Origin: Ligustrum vulgare
Taxonomy: Eukaryota; Streptophyta; Magnoliopsida; Lamiales; Oleaceae
Assembly: GCA_963555705.1 (NCBI GenBank)
Contig: OY743186.1
Location: forward strand, 39,543,241-39,607,240
Length of the DNA stretch: 64,000 nucleotides
Direction: 5' to 3'
Position 1 is the first letter of the stretch; each line of letters opens with the position of its first letter. The notes below the pieces were generated by a model. That model had not been told where the DNA came from, searched no databases, and saw only the letters and a program-made list of their open reading frames with translations. The translations under genes were made by a program, and so were the position numbers. This document shows, piece by piece, positions 1 to 11,175 of this stretch.

Positions 1-837
1 AGCTTTAACATAATTCATTGAAACACCATAAGTGTGTAACATGTCATCGCATATGTCATTAGGGGTATATGTTGTGAGACTGGAGTTGAACTTGTATTTA
101 ATACACGAGGGCACAAATACAGTTGATACTTGCCTATGTGACCCTAATACAATGTTGGAACCGCATGTATGACCATCATGAATGTATCTAATCTTGAATA
201 TGTCTGTTCTCCCCAATCTGGAGGACCTGCTAACCCAATTACATGTATCATTTGAGCACCTCACAACATATTCCTTTTTGTCCGACCTGACAACCAAGAA
301 TTTGAACATTTGTTGTATCGCATAGAATGCCATGCTCAATTTCAGCACTTCTTTGTTCTTGAAAACACTATTCTCCTCAACATCTCTGGCATTTGGATTT
401 ATTACAGTACTGTCCACATTGTCTTCTGATACTTGCAGTGGCTCATCAGTTAAATGACATTTGTCTGATGCACTTCCATAGATTGAATAATGTTCTTCAT
501 TGCCGCCCTCAATTACTTCAACTGACTCCATGAAGGTAAAACTGCCTGATTGCTGCGTCCTTTCCAATAATGTGACTTCAATTGTCAAAGCATATTTCGA
601 TGGATCCTTATTCATATTCTTCAGTGTCAGATACGACATTAAACTTGTATTATTTTTTATTCTGATTGGGTGTATGTCCCGACTCAATTCATAAGTTATT
701 GAAACTGCGACCTTATTTCGATCCATTCCAAACTCCACCATCGCCGTGTCCACAAGGTTTGAATAGTTGCAGTCTTCATCAATCATTAACAGTGCAGACT
801 GTGACCCAGACGTCACACAGACATGTATGTATCCCAT
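1..837 (-). CDS. MULE (Mutator-like) transposase, N-terminal part, cut by window edge
   Basis: An open frame runs from an ATG at 837 (stop just upstream) to base 1 without a stop, about 279 codons, so its 3' end lies outside the window. The first ~90 residues resemble the PB1-like N-terminal region of plant MULE proteins. A weakly conserved acidic linker follows. From about 378 down to 180 comes a MuDR-type DNA-binding domain: VFKNKEVLKLSMAFYAI, then a Lys/Arg stretch, a C-x4-C-x-W pattern and a D-G-H-T-C end. The DDE catalytic domain would lie beyond base 1. The frame has no internal stop, so the element may be fairly young. The family call rests on the MuDR domain pattern read by eye. A domesticated FAR1/MUSTANG-type gene is an alternative I cannot exclude from the N-terminus alone. 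Confidence 0.75.
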   Translation of the reverse strand, partial: MGYIHVCVTSGSQSALLMIDEDCNYSNLVDTAMVEFGMDRNKVAVSITYELSRDIHPIRIKNNTSLMSYLTLKNMNKDPSKYALTIEVTLLERTQQSGSFTFMESVEVIEGGNEEHYSIYGSASDKCHLTDEPLQVSEDNVDSTVINPNARDVEENSVFKNKEVLKLSMAFYAIQQMFKFLVVRSDKKEYVVRCSNDTCNWVSRSSRLGRTDIFKIRYIHDGHTCGSNIVLGSHRQVSTVFVPSCIKYKFNSSLTTYTPNDICDDMLHTYGVSMNYVKA

Positions 838-1431
838 ATCTGCATATGATTGTTAATGGCGTTAGTACAGGAATAACTATGTTGGATGTAATTATCATCG
901 AATTAATCTATCAGAACACGCAATTTTACTTTGTCTAATTGTACGTGACCTCAATGGATGTCAAAACTTTTTACGTGCACACAGTTTGAATTTCGTTCAC
1001 GCTAATTTTGATAAACTAAATCATATTGCACAACATTCAATACATATTTTAATTTTACACCTCGATCAATTCGAAATATAATGTAACGTCACATGAATAT
1101 AACAAATGTGACTTCCTATCATACCGTGGCCAGATCAATCAGCATATAAAAAATGTGACCTCACGTCGACGAATATAAAATGTACTGCGAAGGATTACCT
1201 AACTACGATGTAGCGTCAGTAACGCTGATGAATTTTTTTCACGAAAGTTCCCCTCGAAATGATTTATTACCCGTTCGTGACCTCGTATCTACTATCTTCT
1301 CAATCGCTGCACATCACGCCACCGGCCATGATTGTTATTCTACACATACCGATTATGAAGAAGGTGTCATCACCAAAACGTTTTTTTGTTTGTGGTATGT
1401 AACGGATCATTATGGAAAAGATGATTCATAA
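838..1431. other. Non-coding region upstream of the MULE gene
   Basis: No convincing gene. The stretch has several scattered TGTGACnTC-like words (around 947, 1110, 1157) and probably belongs to the 5' region of the MULE. I could not locate a terminal inverted repeat without the other end. A short 83-codon frame at 1180-1431 shows no recognisable domain. Confidence 0.4.
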
Positions 1432-1433
1432 CT

Positions 1434-1551
1434 GATTCCGTGATTTTTGTGACGCATCTTTTCATGATTTTCAGTTACTATATATATATATATATATATG
1501 AATCAGATTCCGTGATTTTTGGGACGCATCTTTTCATGATTTTCAGTTACT

Positions 1552-1590
<39 letters not shown>
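1434..1590. repeat. 46-bp direct duplication separated by (TA)n and followed by (CA)n
   Basis: The segment GATTCCGTGATTTTTG onward occurs at 1434-1479 and again at 1505-1551 with one or two changes. A (TA)n tract at about 1478-1499 separates them and a (CA)n tract follows at 1554-1589. Slippage at the microsatellites probably made the duplication. Confidence 0.85.
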
Positions 1591-1591
<1 letters not shown>

Positions 1592-1755
1592 GATTTTAGA
1601 ATGAATTTGGGTTAAACCGTATTTTTGATATGTGTATTTATAACGGCTTAATAAACGTATTTTTCCCTTTTTTAATCTAATAGTCACTCAATCCAATTGA
1701 ATAATCAATGTCGAGTCGACATATATGGGACCCCTTTTGTCATGTATGTACATGC

Positions 1756-2520
1756 CACTACGAGAATTCAGCCCAACAGAGACGACAAAAGTCGTCTCTA
1801 AAAGATCTAAAATCGTTTTTATTGATTATTAGAGACGACAAACTCGTCTCAATGAGTCCGTAGCTGAAGATCTTCCGGAGCAATTGAGACGACCTTTAGA
1901 GACGACATTGTCGTCTCTATTTGTGAAAATATTTAATTAATTTTTTATTTATTTATTTTGATCCGATTCAATCCCTTTTTAACCCGATCCAAATCTCGAT
2001 CCAAACCATCGACCCGCGAATTTTCTTTAATTCATATGATAATTGTGCATGACTAAGATTCGAACTCGAGACCTAAGTATTTGGTGGTGATGTCCCAACC
2101 ACTAAGGCAATTTAATTCTTGTGTTAAATTTTGTTTTAAATAATATATATTAGTTAACTTAATAATATTTTCTTAATAAATTAACTTTAATATTAATTAT
2201 ATTAATGTAAATAATTAAAAAGGTCAACAAAAAAAAATAGCAAAATTTTAAAAAATAAGAATAAAAAAATTAAAAAACAGAATGGAGGTCATCTTTATTG
2301 ATCAACTAATAGAGACGACAAAAAAGTCGTCTTTATTGTTCGACTAATAAAAGTCGTCTCTATTTAGCGGCAATCAATAGAGACGACATTACGGAGTCGT
2401 CTCTATTAGTCAACTAATTGAAACGACTATATAATGTCGTCTTTATTGTGTGCCAACTAATAGAGACAACTTTTTGTGTCGTCTTTAATTTTTCGTCTTT
2501 TTCGTTCATTTTTCTTGTGG
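1756..2520. mobile_element. Small non-autonomous CACTA-like element with GACGAC subterminal repeats
   Basis: The left end begins CACTACGAGAATTC and the right end is the near-complement TTTTTCTTGTGG. Both ends are lined with short inverted motifs of the type AGAGACGACAAAAGTCGTCTCT (1780-1920 and 2310-2500), the usual subterminal repeat pattern of plant En/Spm elements. The 5-base CATGC occurs directly outside both ends (1751-1755 and 2521-2525). CACTA elements normally make 3-bp duplications and the right terminus lacks the full CACTA, so the exact boundary is uncertain. The AT-rich interior has no transposase. It could be mobilised only in trans. Confidence 0.65.
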
Positions 2521-2589
2521 CATGCCAAGTAATTTAGAGATATTACAAGTCTGAGTTGTTCATTTATGCATGGGTTGGACTTTGAAATA

Positions 2590-2950
2590 TGAGCTGTCAA
2601 CTAGTGAGGGTTTACGAATTGTCTTTGAAATATCGTCCACGAGGTCTTACAGATAGCCTCGAATATAGAGTTATGAGGCTTAAGAATAGTCTGGGATAAT
2701 AAAATGGCAAGGCGTACAAGTGGCCTCGAAGTCGAATATATAGTCGACGAGGGATTAGGAATAGCCTCGAATATAGGGTCAGAAGGGGCTTAAGAATAGC
2801 CTCGGATAGTATAACGCAAGGCAGCGAGGGCTTACGAGTCGACTTCCATGAGATGAGGTTTTACAGCTAGCCCAGATATGTAGTCAACGAGGGCTTACGA
2901 ATTATGTCGGATATAGAGTCAACGAGTGCTTAAGATAGCCTCAGATTATC
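2590..2950. repeat. Imperfect ~40-bp repeats (CCTCGAATATAGAGT type)
   Basis: Words such as GAGGGCTTACGAAT, TAAGAATAGCCTCGGATA and AATATAGAGTCAACGAGG recur about eight times at irregular 35-45-bp spacing. No ORF crosses the block. It looks like a degenerate minisatellite, perhaps from an LTR or promoter of a lost element. Confidence 0.6.
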
Positions 2951-3954
2951 CATATTCCAATTGTGTTGATTATAAATATGGAAGAAATCCTACAATTTTC
3001 CCTCTTTTTGTCCACCAAATCATGTGACTTGCACGTAAATTAAAGTATAGTGGTGCAATTACACCATTATTGAAGTTCAATAACCTAATTGCAAGTGTGG
3101 TGAAAGTTAAGTGTATGTTTATGTCATAAAGCAATATGATACTCACGAAAAACAAATTAGAATCGTGTTAGGATTAATAAATTTCAAATTTTCGATCTTC
3201 CTTTTACAGCTGATCTCTTATGAATTTCAATAATATATTAAAAATATAATGGATTAAGTGGTTTAACAGAAATCCACCGAATGATTGTTAAAAATAATAT
3301 AAAAATAAACACACGCACGTAAAGAAGTGAAATCAACCGAGACCTACATGTACCCGCGACTAAGAGAGATTTAAGTGTAACCGGTAGATTTATCACACTA
3401 ATAAGAGAACGGTGGTTTCTATAATAATGAAAAAATTATCGATCATTAGTCTTCTTATTATTAAAACACTTGAAATATAGCCAATGTTTGGTAGATATTA
3501 AAATTAGATTTTTAGTAAATTTTCATAAAATTTGATAGAGTGTATAGTTAAAAAATTGTGAACCCTATAAAATGTGTTATTAAAAATTAATTGTTTGACT
3601 TTGAATTAGATTTTAGCATGTGTTCGGTAACATTGTTATAATCAACATTTATAAACATTATAATTTCTAATACCACTTTTTAAATATACATTTTTCGAAA
3701 TCACTTTTAAACAATATATTCTTCAACAAATAAAATTAATAAAAATAAATAAATAAATAATGACGGCTGCAACCGCCAAATTAATCAAATTTTTGTGGTA
3801 CATATTAGCCTCTGTATGGCGGCTTTTGCATCGTCGTTATTTTTTGTTTGTGTTTTTTTAGGTAAAATTTGTGGTTACAAAATGATTTCGAAAAATGTAT
3901 ATAATTACAAGATGGTATTAGAAATTGTAATAATTATAATTACGTATTACTAGT
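2951..3954. other. AT-rich intergenic stretch
   Basis: No gene recognised. Around 3755-3850 there is a short block with GACGGCTGCAACCGCC-like words, which could be remains of another GACGAC-type transposon end. The rest is low-complexity AT-rich DNA. Confidence 0.5.
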
Positions 3955-5310
3955 ACTAGTAATCGCACTCGTGCGATGTACGGAAAATATAATTAACAAT
4001 TATTTATTGAATATATGTTGTAAAAATACAATGCCCGACATAAATTGTAAATTCATATATAATGAAAAATACCCAGAACAGTAAAACATAAAATTCCAAC
4101 TTGCATACTTCTTTTAGCAGCTAATTGTTCATTTTCTAGTTTTCTTAGTCTATTTAGGCAAAGTCAGATATAAACATGTGACTTATTTTGTGCCGTACAA
4201 TTTTGATTTGATGACTGAAGTCGAGCTTACAATTATTTCATTTCTAAAAGTTGAAATGTTTACAATTTTCAAATCGTAAAATAAAATAAAGAGGCTAATA
4301 GACATTTACAGAATTAATTTATCGACTCACCGTATAGCACTATAATAATTTGTACTAACTATCTTAATGCAATAATTGATATTTAATATATTAAACAAAT
4401 ATTTTCATTTCATTACATGGAAAAAAGCAGATACATTACGACCAAAATTTACCTGACATTTTAAAAAATAAAAAATTGCTCAAACTTTATAACTTATTTG
4501 TATAAAATTGATTCTTCAAAAATAATATTTTTTCAATGTTCATTCTCAAATACACATTCTTTAAAACTCATTTTTCACAATTGCACGTATTATTTTTGTG
4601 CATATTAAATAAACGCGTTGACCATATTCTATTTTTAAATAGAATGATTTTGCTAATATCTTCTATTTTACAAATTGAACCAATAATTTTATCAGAACCT
4701 AAAGTTGTAGAAAATTAAATGAGTTAATTGAGTTTATTTAGAAATATCGAATATCTACTATTTTTATCAATATGATAAGAAAAAGATTCAAAACCAATCA
4801 TTTAGGTCAAATTGAATTTATGTAAGAAATGATAGGTATCATTTTATGCTTAAATGAGATAAATTAAAAAGATTGGATGTTGGAAAAAGTAAAAAGTATA
4901 AGCAAAACTTTTACATTTAGTATTTAAGATGATTTTACGAATTATATGTTTAAAGTTTGCTCTCATTTGTTAGCTTATATTAATCTTTTCGTTGAAATCT
5001 TGGATTTGACACCCATACACTACAACAAAGTAAGCCGTGCGTAAAATTGTTTTAGTGATATTGCATATTTTTCTACTTAAAATAATGCAATAATTATTAA
5101 AAGAAAAATAATCTATAATTTGACTTTTAATAAATAGTTTTTTGCAAAAATTCATAAATCATTTACTATATGCATTAATGGAATTTTCCTAATTCATGTA
5201 CTAAAATAATTTGATAAAAATAAGAAATTTCCTAAAATGACATGTGAAAATGGACGAAAAACTATGTGCGTAAAATGATGACGGTTATTCTATTATTATA
5301 TATATTATAT
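3955..5310 (-). mobile_element. Helitron-like element, copy 1
   Basis: The + strand start ACTAGTAATCGCACTCGTGCGATGTACGG reads on the - strand as a short GC hairpin followed by ATTACTAGT, the 3'-end architecture of plant Helitrons (hairpin, then CTAGT). The same ~1.3-kb AT-rich body recurs at 6492-7996, and both copies end with a shared block containing AACTATGTG and GTGACGGTTAT. No Rep/helicase is present, so it is non-autonomous. The 5' (TC) end is not sharply defined here; 5310 is an estimate. Confidence 0.5.
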
Positions 5311-6491
5311 GTATAAATTAAGATTAGGATTTTAATAAAATTGTAAACTGTTGACTTGTTTTATCTTTCCGGAAAAACAGACCATGAATTAAGTGTTTTA
5401 GAAATTGTACTTTGAACATATCAACTCCATTTCTGTAATTAACGTTTAATAAATGAAATTTTATTTTTTAAAAAAACTTTTGAATTAAAAAATTAGGCTC
5501 ATACAATACATGTGCAAAATTCAACTTACATATTCTCCTTAAGATTGAATCTTTTCTTTTCATATATTATTCATTATCATATTCTTCCCAAAAAGAGGTG
5601 AATGATAGATTTTTTTTTGGTATAATTTAATTTTTTAAGCATTAATTATTAATTTCAAGTGTTTTTCTTAAAAAAAAATAATCATTAATTTTAATAAATA
5701 TTGTTACATTAATTGATTCTTCTTTCTTCATACTGAAAATTTCTTTATTCATATTGTTACATTATTATTTTAATAAAAATTACTGGAAGATCAATTGTTT
5801 AATATAAATTATATGAACTAATTGTTAAAATCGGTAATATATTTTTGCATATAAATTTATAATGAAAAATAGAAAAATGAACAGAATCAGTAAATAAATA
5901 AAAATAATGTGAAAATGATGAATGAATTGAAGAAATCTTAAATTTGTAAAATTAACCCAACTTAATTGGATTTGCATTAAAAATTCGTATAGATATTATT
6001 TATTTTAATTTGATGAGAAAAAATCAGAACAGAAATTAATCATCTATGACTAAAATGAATTTAGTTAACTAATTATAGATAATATTATAAGATTTAAATG
6101 ATATAATTTAAAATGAATTAGATATTGAGGAAAAATAAAAACTAAAAATTTACCTTTAATTTTTTATGTGATTTTACGGACAATATATTTACAATTTGCT
6201 CTCACTTGTTAACTTACATTAAACTTTTCACTGTGATTTTTAATTTGACAACCATATTACATATCTTCCGATTTTAAAATAATACAATAATTATTAAAAG
6301 AATAATAATAGAATAGAAAAAAATAACATTTTGATGTTATTAATAGCATACCACAGATGCCAATGCAATTAATGACACATGTAAAATAATAATTGCTAAA
6401 ATATTTAATATACTATTTTTTAGTAAAAAAAAGTTTTATTTGCGGGAAATTATGTGTGTATTTTGGTGACGGCTATTCTACTTTTATATAA
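5311..6491 (-). repeat. Partial Helitron-family copy between two fuller copies
   Basis: This part repeats only the 5'-half sequences of the neighbouring copies. The block ending TGTGTGTATTTTGGTGACGGCTATTCTA at 6450-6480 matches their 5' ends, and GATTTTACGGACAATATATTTACAATTTGCTCTCAC around 6170 matches 8040-8080. I interpret it as a truncated or older family member between the two others. No coding sequence seen. Confidence 0.4.
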
Positions 6492-7253
6492 ACTGGTAAT
6501 CGTACCCGTGCGACGCACGAAAGATATAATTGACAATTATTTAATGAATAAGTTGTAAAAATGTAATGCTCGACATAAATTGTGCATTTTTCATATATAA
6601 TGAAAAATACCCAGAAAAGTAAAACATAAAATTGCGACATGCAATTTTTTTTAACAACTAACTGTTCATTATCTAATTTTCTTAGTCTATTTAGGCGAAG
6701 TAAGATATGGACATGTGACTTATTCTATATTTTTACAATTTTGATCTGATGATTGAAGTCGAACTTACGGTTATTTTATTTCCAAAAGTTGAAATGTTAC
6801 AAATTTCAAATCGTAAAATGAAATAAATAGACTAATAGACGTTTACGGAATTAATTTATCGACTCCCCGAATATCACTATAAGAATTTGTATTAACTTTC
6901 ATAATGTAATAATTGATATTTAAATATATTAAACAAATATTTCATTTCATTACATGTAAAAAGACAAATACATTACGATCAAAATTTACCAAACATTTAA
7001 AAAAAAGTGCTCAAAATTAAATTAAATGTTATAATTTGATAAACTTACACGTGACAAACTTACATATATACAACCTATATTTAAATGAATGTAACAAATA
7101 AATAACATGAAATATAAATTTTAATTAAATTTATTGAATGAATATTATAAATATAATTAACTTTATATACAAAAAAAATAAAAAATCATCTATACATCTC
7201 AATTTATAAATGGGGACATAATCAACAAGATATAAAACTTTATCACTTATTCT

Positions 7254-7303
<50 letters not shown>

Positions 7304-7996
7304 CATTCTCAACCACACAATATTTAAAACTCATTTTTCACAATTACACATACTATTTTTGTATATGTTAAATAAACGTGTTGACTATATTCTATTTTTA
7401 AATAGAATGCTTTTGCTAAACTGGTTTATAAACCAAAATTTCTTTACTGAACACATGCTAAATGATTTAATTGAATTTATTTAGAGAGATCGGATATATA
7501 TTATTTCTTTCAATTTAATAAGAAAAAGGTTCGAAATTAATAATTAAGGTCAAATTGAATTTATGTAAGAAATGAATAAACAAATGAGATAAATTAAAAA
7601 TATTAGATGTTGGAAAAAGTAAAAAATATAAGTAAAACTTTTACTTTTAGTATTTAAGACGATTTTACGAATGATATGTTTAGAGTTTGATCTCATTTGT
7701 TAGTTTGTATTAAACTTCTCATTGAGATCTTGAATTGACACCCATATTACATATTTTTCGACTTCAAAATAATGTAATAATTATCGAAAGAATAAAAATA
7801 ATCTATAATTTGACTTTTTATATATATATATTACAAATTCATAAATCATTTATTATATGTATTAATCGAACTCTCCCAATTAATGTATTAAAATAAATTG
7901 ATAAAATTAAGAAATTTCCTAAAATGGTAGGTGAAAATAGGCGAAAAACTATGTGTGTAAAATGGTGACGGTTATCCTATTATTATATATGTTTAG
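6492..7996 (-). mobile_element. Helitron-like element, copy 2
   Basis: It begins on the + strand with ACTGGTAATCGTACCCGTGCGACGCACG, a better-preserved hairpin than copy 1. It follows copy 1 collinearly and ends near 7996, where the - strand would start TCTAAACATATATAATAATAGG, fitting the TC start of Helitrons. A (TAA)n tract lies inside at 7258-7302. The terminal CCAGT in place of CTAGT suggests decay. No protein-coding content. Confidence 0.5.
7258..7302. repeat. (TAA)n microsatellite
   Basis: About 15 uninterrupted TAA units. Read on the - strand they give an apparent poly-tyrosine ORF, which is not a gene. Confidence 0.97.
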
Positions 7997-9039
7997 ATAT
8001 ATATAAATTAAGAGTAAAAGTAAGATTAAGATATTAAGATATGATTTTACGGATAATATATTTACAATTTACTCTCACTTGTTAGTTTGTGTTAGACTTC
8101 TCACTGTGATATTTAATTTGGCACTCATATTACATATTTTTTGATTTCAAAATAATTATTTAATTATTAAAAGAATAAAAATTATTAATCGTGTCACCGA
8201 AAATTATGTCCGACTTAATTAAGATTTTAGGGAGACTTGACTTGTACTTCTTTCCCAATCTTCTTGGTCTGTTTACCTTTTCCAAACCGCGTAGAAGTAG
8301 ACAAGTCATTTTCTAGCAGCACATACGAAAGTAAAAGAATTCTATTCAATATTTCTGTACCATTTGTGCTTTGTATTTTTTATTTCATCGGAATTTAATT
8401 GATCAATTAATGCTCTTGATTTATCAGCATATAGAGATATATGTCGATCTGAAACATATACCTCTAAGTTCAATAATAATAGTACGGACAACCATGTTTG
8501 TACATTATCATCTATCAATAATTTCGAAACATAATTATAAAATTGTTATTAGAAGCTCGAAAAGCAGACGGAGGTTTTCCAAACGCCTTGACGTTCAAGT
8601 GTCCCATGTTTATTTCATGTCTCTACCCCAATGTTCAACGGATGTCTCCACTAAGGCTCGATTTGCATGATTACAAAACGATTTTTGTTTACAACTTTTT
8701 TAAAAGCATGTTTGAAACGTTTTATAAACTATATATAAATTATAAATGGAGACAAATGAGTGATGAATAAATGAGTATTATTTGTGGATCTCAAGATTTT
8801 ATAAAAATTAGCCAAAGGAGAATGGTTAGAAGGGTCTTTGTGCAAGGCTCAATCATTTTTTGGAAAATATTCTTCTAATGAGTTCTTGAATAGAATAATT
8901 GAAATTTATGCAGGTGCGTCAATCATTTATTGCTTGAAAATAAACTCACTTTAGTACTAGATTAGCAGTCCTCTAAAACTTCAAAAGACAAAGTATTGTA
9001 CGGTAATGAAAATTTACATCATGCCCAACATCACTATAT
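7997..9039. other. AT-rich stretch with a Helitron-family fragment and no clear gene
   Basis: 8040-8180 repeats the GATTTTACGGATAATATATT segment also present near 4930, 6175 and 7660. Around 8540-8680 base composition is more balanced and two overlapping short frames exist, but neither matches a family I know. They may be a decayed gene fragment. Confidence 0.4.
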
Positions 9040-9164
9040 CATCACTATTATATATAAGTTTCACTTTCAAAATCACTATTCCTAAGGCTGAAATGCGTTT
9101 CTTTCTGAAAACAAAAAATTCAGACACGCTTTTCTGCCATTTTACTTCCTACTAGACTAGACTA

Positions 9165-9352
9165 GAAGCTTCTTCCCTTTCCTCTCCACGTTCACGTTCT
9201 CTCTCTAGCCTTCCATTTCCGTCCTCCTCATCTCTGCTGCGTCTTCTACCACTATTTTTCCCCGATTTCACTTCCTCCTCTCTCCAAGCAAAACCATCGG
9301 TCGAACTCATGAGAGTCAAGATTGAATCTGCCCCTCCCTGGTGGTCAATTTT
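9165..9352 (+). other. CT-rich 5'-UTR/first-exon-like fragment
   Basis: A pyrimidine-rich leader leads into ATG at 9309 with a short frame (MRVKIESAPPWWSIL) that runs into GTGAGGTTCC, which would serve as a 5' splice site. The composition suggests the first exon of a captured plant gene. I do not recognise the peptide. A - strand frame over the same bases (9152-9427) is a composition artefact. Confidence 0.25.
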
Positions 9353-11152
9353 GTGAGGTTCCTTCTCTGATTCTTCATGTTTGGATATTTTGTGATGAAA
9401 TTGGGAACAAAATACTACATTTTCCACCCTTACCCAACATAGATCCGAACTTTATTTGCTCTTTTTTGCTCAAAATCAATTTTAATAGCTCACTGTCTTC
9501 TCCAATCGAGAGTTCTTCATGATCGGGGCTAGTTGATTTTTGAGGTTTTGCTAGATTTCGGTAATAGAGGTTCTCTTCAACTACTATTTTTAGCCTTATT
9601 TCGACGATTTGGGTCCTTCCAGGTCTAGGTTCGTGGTCTGCTGTTCACCCGAGAACAAAATTTCTATTGAGAAGAGTATTCGAGCTTCAGGTATTATTCT
9701 TCCTGTTTTTATTACTCAAGGATTTCATTTTTATGTGATTTTAGCAAGTTTTGGACTAAAGGTGATTGATCTCATTTTTTCTTTACTTTTTTTTTCTTGT
9801 AGATGCTTCCTAAAATATGATTCTTTGACATCACCTCAAAGTCCCAATTCAGACCCAATCAGAATTGCAATCAGTTTTCGCGGACATAAGCAGTGGAATT
9901 TATGTCTAAACCTACCTTCCAAACACCCTTTCTGATTTTTAACACCTATAATAATATAAATTTGAGACCAATATATCTCTAATCAGATCCCAAAAGTATT
10001 GATCCCAAAACCCGACTCATCTTTACCTCTCAAACAATTGCAGTTTCCGGGTTATTAGCTTTCAAACCCATAATCAGTTCAACTTAGTGTTTTAATTAGA
10101 ATCATCTTCTAGGTTCAAACTAAAGCTTGGTACTCTGCAACTGGCATCAAAATTCGAGTTCAGTTGCTTAACAAATTCACTCCAAGCTCCAAAACTAGTT
10201 CTATTCCCTTTCTTATAGGTGCTTGGATGCAATCCACATTTATACAGATTGTACTCATTATATGATTGATATCATTGAAGTTGTATACTTTATGCTTAGT
10301 TGATTGTGTTTGAGGTGCTTGATTTCAAATCTATAGCGTCGTTCCATTTATGCCAAAATTTTGTTGTCCCCGTTGAAGGTCCACTACATTGAAGACTATT
10401 CTCGCAGTTTATCCCCATCCCCCAGTTTTGATTTTTCTAGACTATTAATCATGACTGATTATCGTTACAGATTTCTGATTAGGTCTTGCTAGAATGATGG
10501 AGGATCCCTTTATCCCTTTAGTTGATTATATAGATTGACTCGTGAATAAATATGATAACCTTTTGGAATTCCTTATGACTTTTTTATATGAAGCTTTATT
10601 CACCCTGCTGGCTGATTTTTTTGTCATGATCTTACCTTGCATGTTGTATGATGCTTGCTCAATAGTTTGGTTATTGTTTTACTTTCTTTTCATTCTTTGT
10701 ACATGAGCTATCAAATTACAGTCTTTAAGATTATCTATTCTATGTGGATTACTCCTATTTAGAAAACCGAATTTAAGGAAGTCTTGGATAGCATAGCCGT
10801 ATTATAGATTTTTCTGAATGATGAATATTTTACTCTTTGCAGGGAAAACAAAAACCACTTGCAGAAAAATTTGAGTATGGCATGCACAGACTGCTACATA
10901 AGATGTCAAAAGATAAAAAATAAATAAAAATAAAAATGATGGAAGCAACATTGTTTAAAGTTTAAGATTTATATGCCCTTTCTTCAAAGAAATGTATGTG
11001 ATTTGTATTATCTAATCCTTTCTAACAAGTATGATATCTAGGATGATAGGGTCTCATTCTGTGTTGACATTTGATTAAACTTTTTATGTTGTCATATTGC
11101 TCTATGGTTTTCTCCAGAATTTCAATATCTTTATTTCTTGCTCGATTTTGAG

Positions 11153-11175
11153 TCTCTCTCTCTCTCTCTCTCTCT
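11153..11175. repeat. (CT)n microsatellite
   Basis: About 11 CT units in the intron-like part of the probable Helitron. Confidence 0.95.

Noticed and set aside
7131..7334. 67-codon - strand ORF with a poly-tyrosine run
   Set aside because: It is the (TAA)n microsatellite read in one frame; no family resemblance and AT-rich flanks.
9152..9427. 91-codon - strand ORF rich in Arg and Glu
   Set aside because: Antisense of a CT-rich leader; the composition explains the residues. The + strand looks like a 5' UTR/exon.
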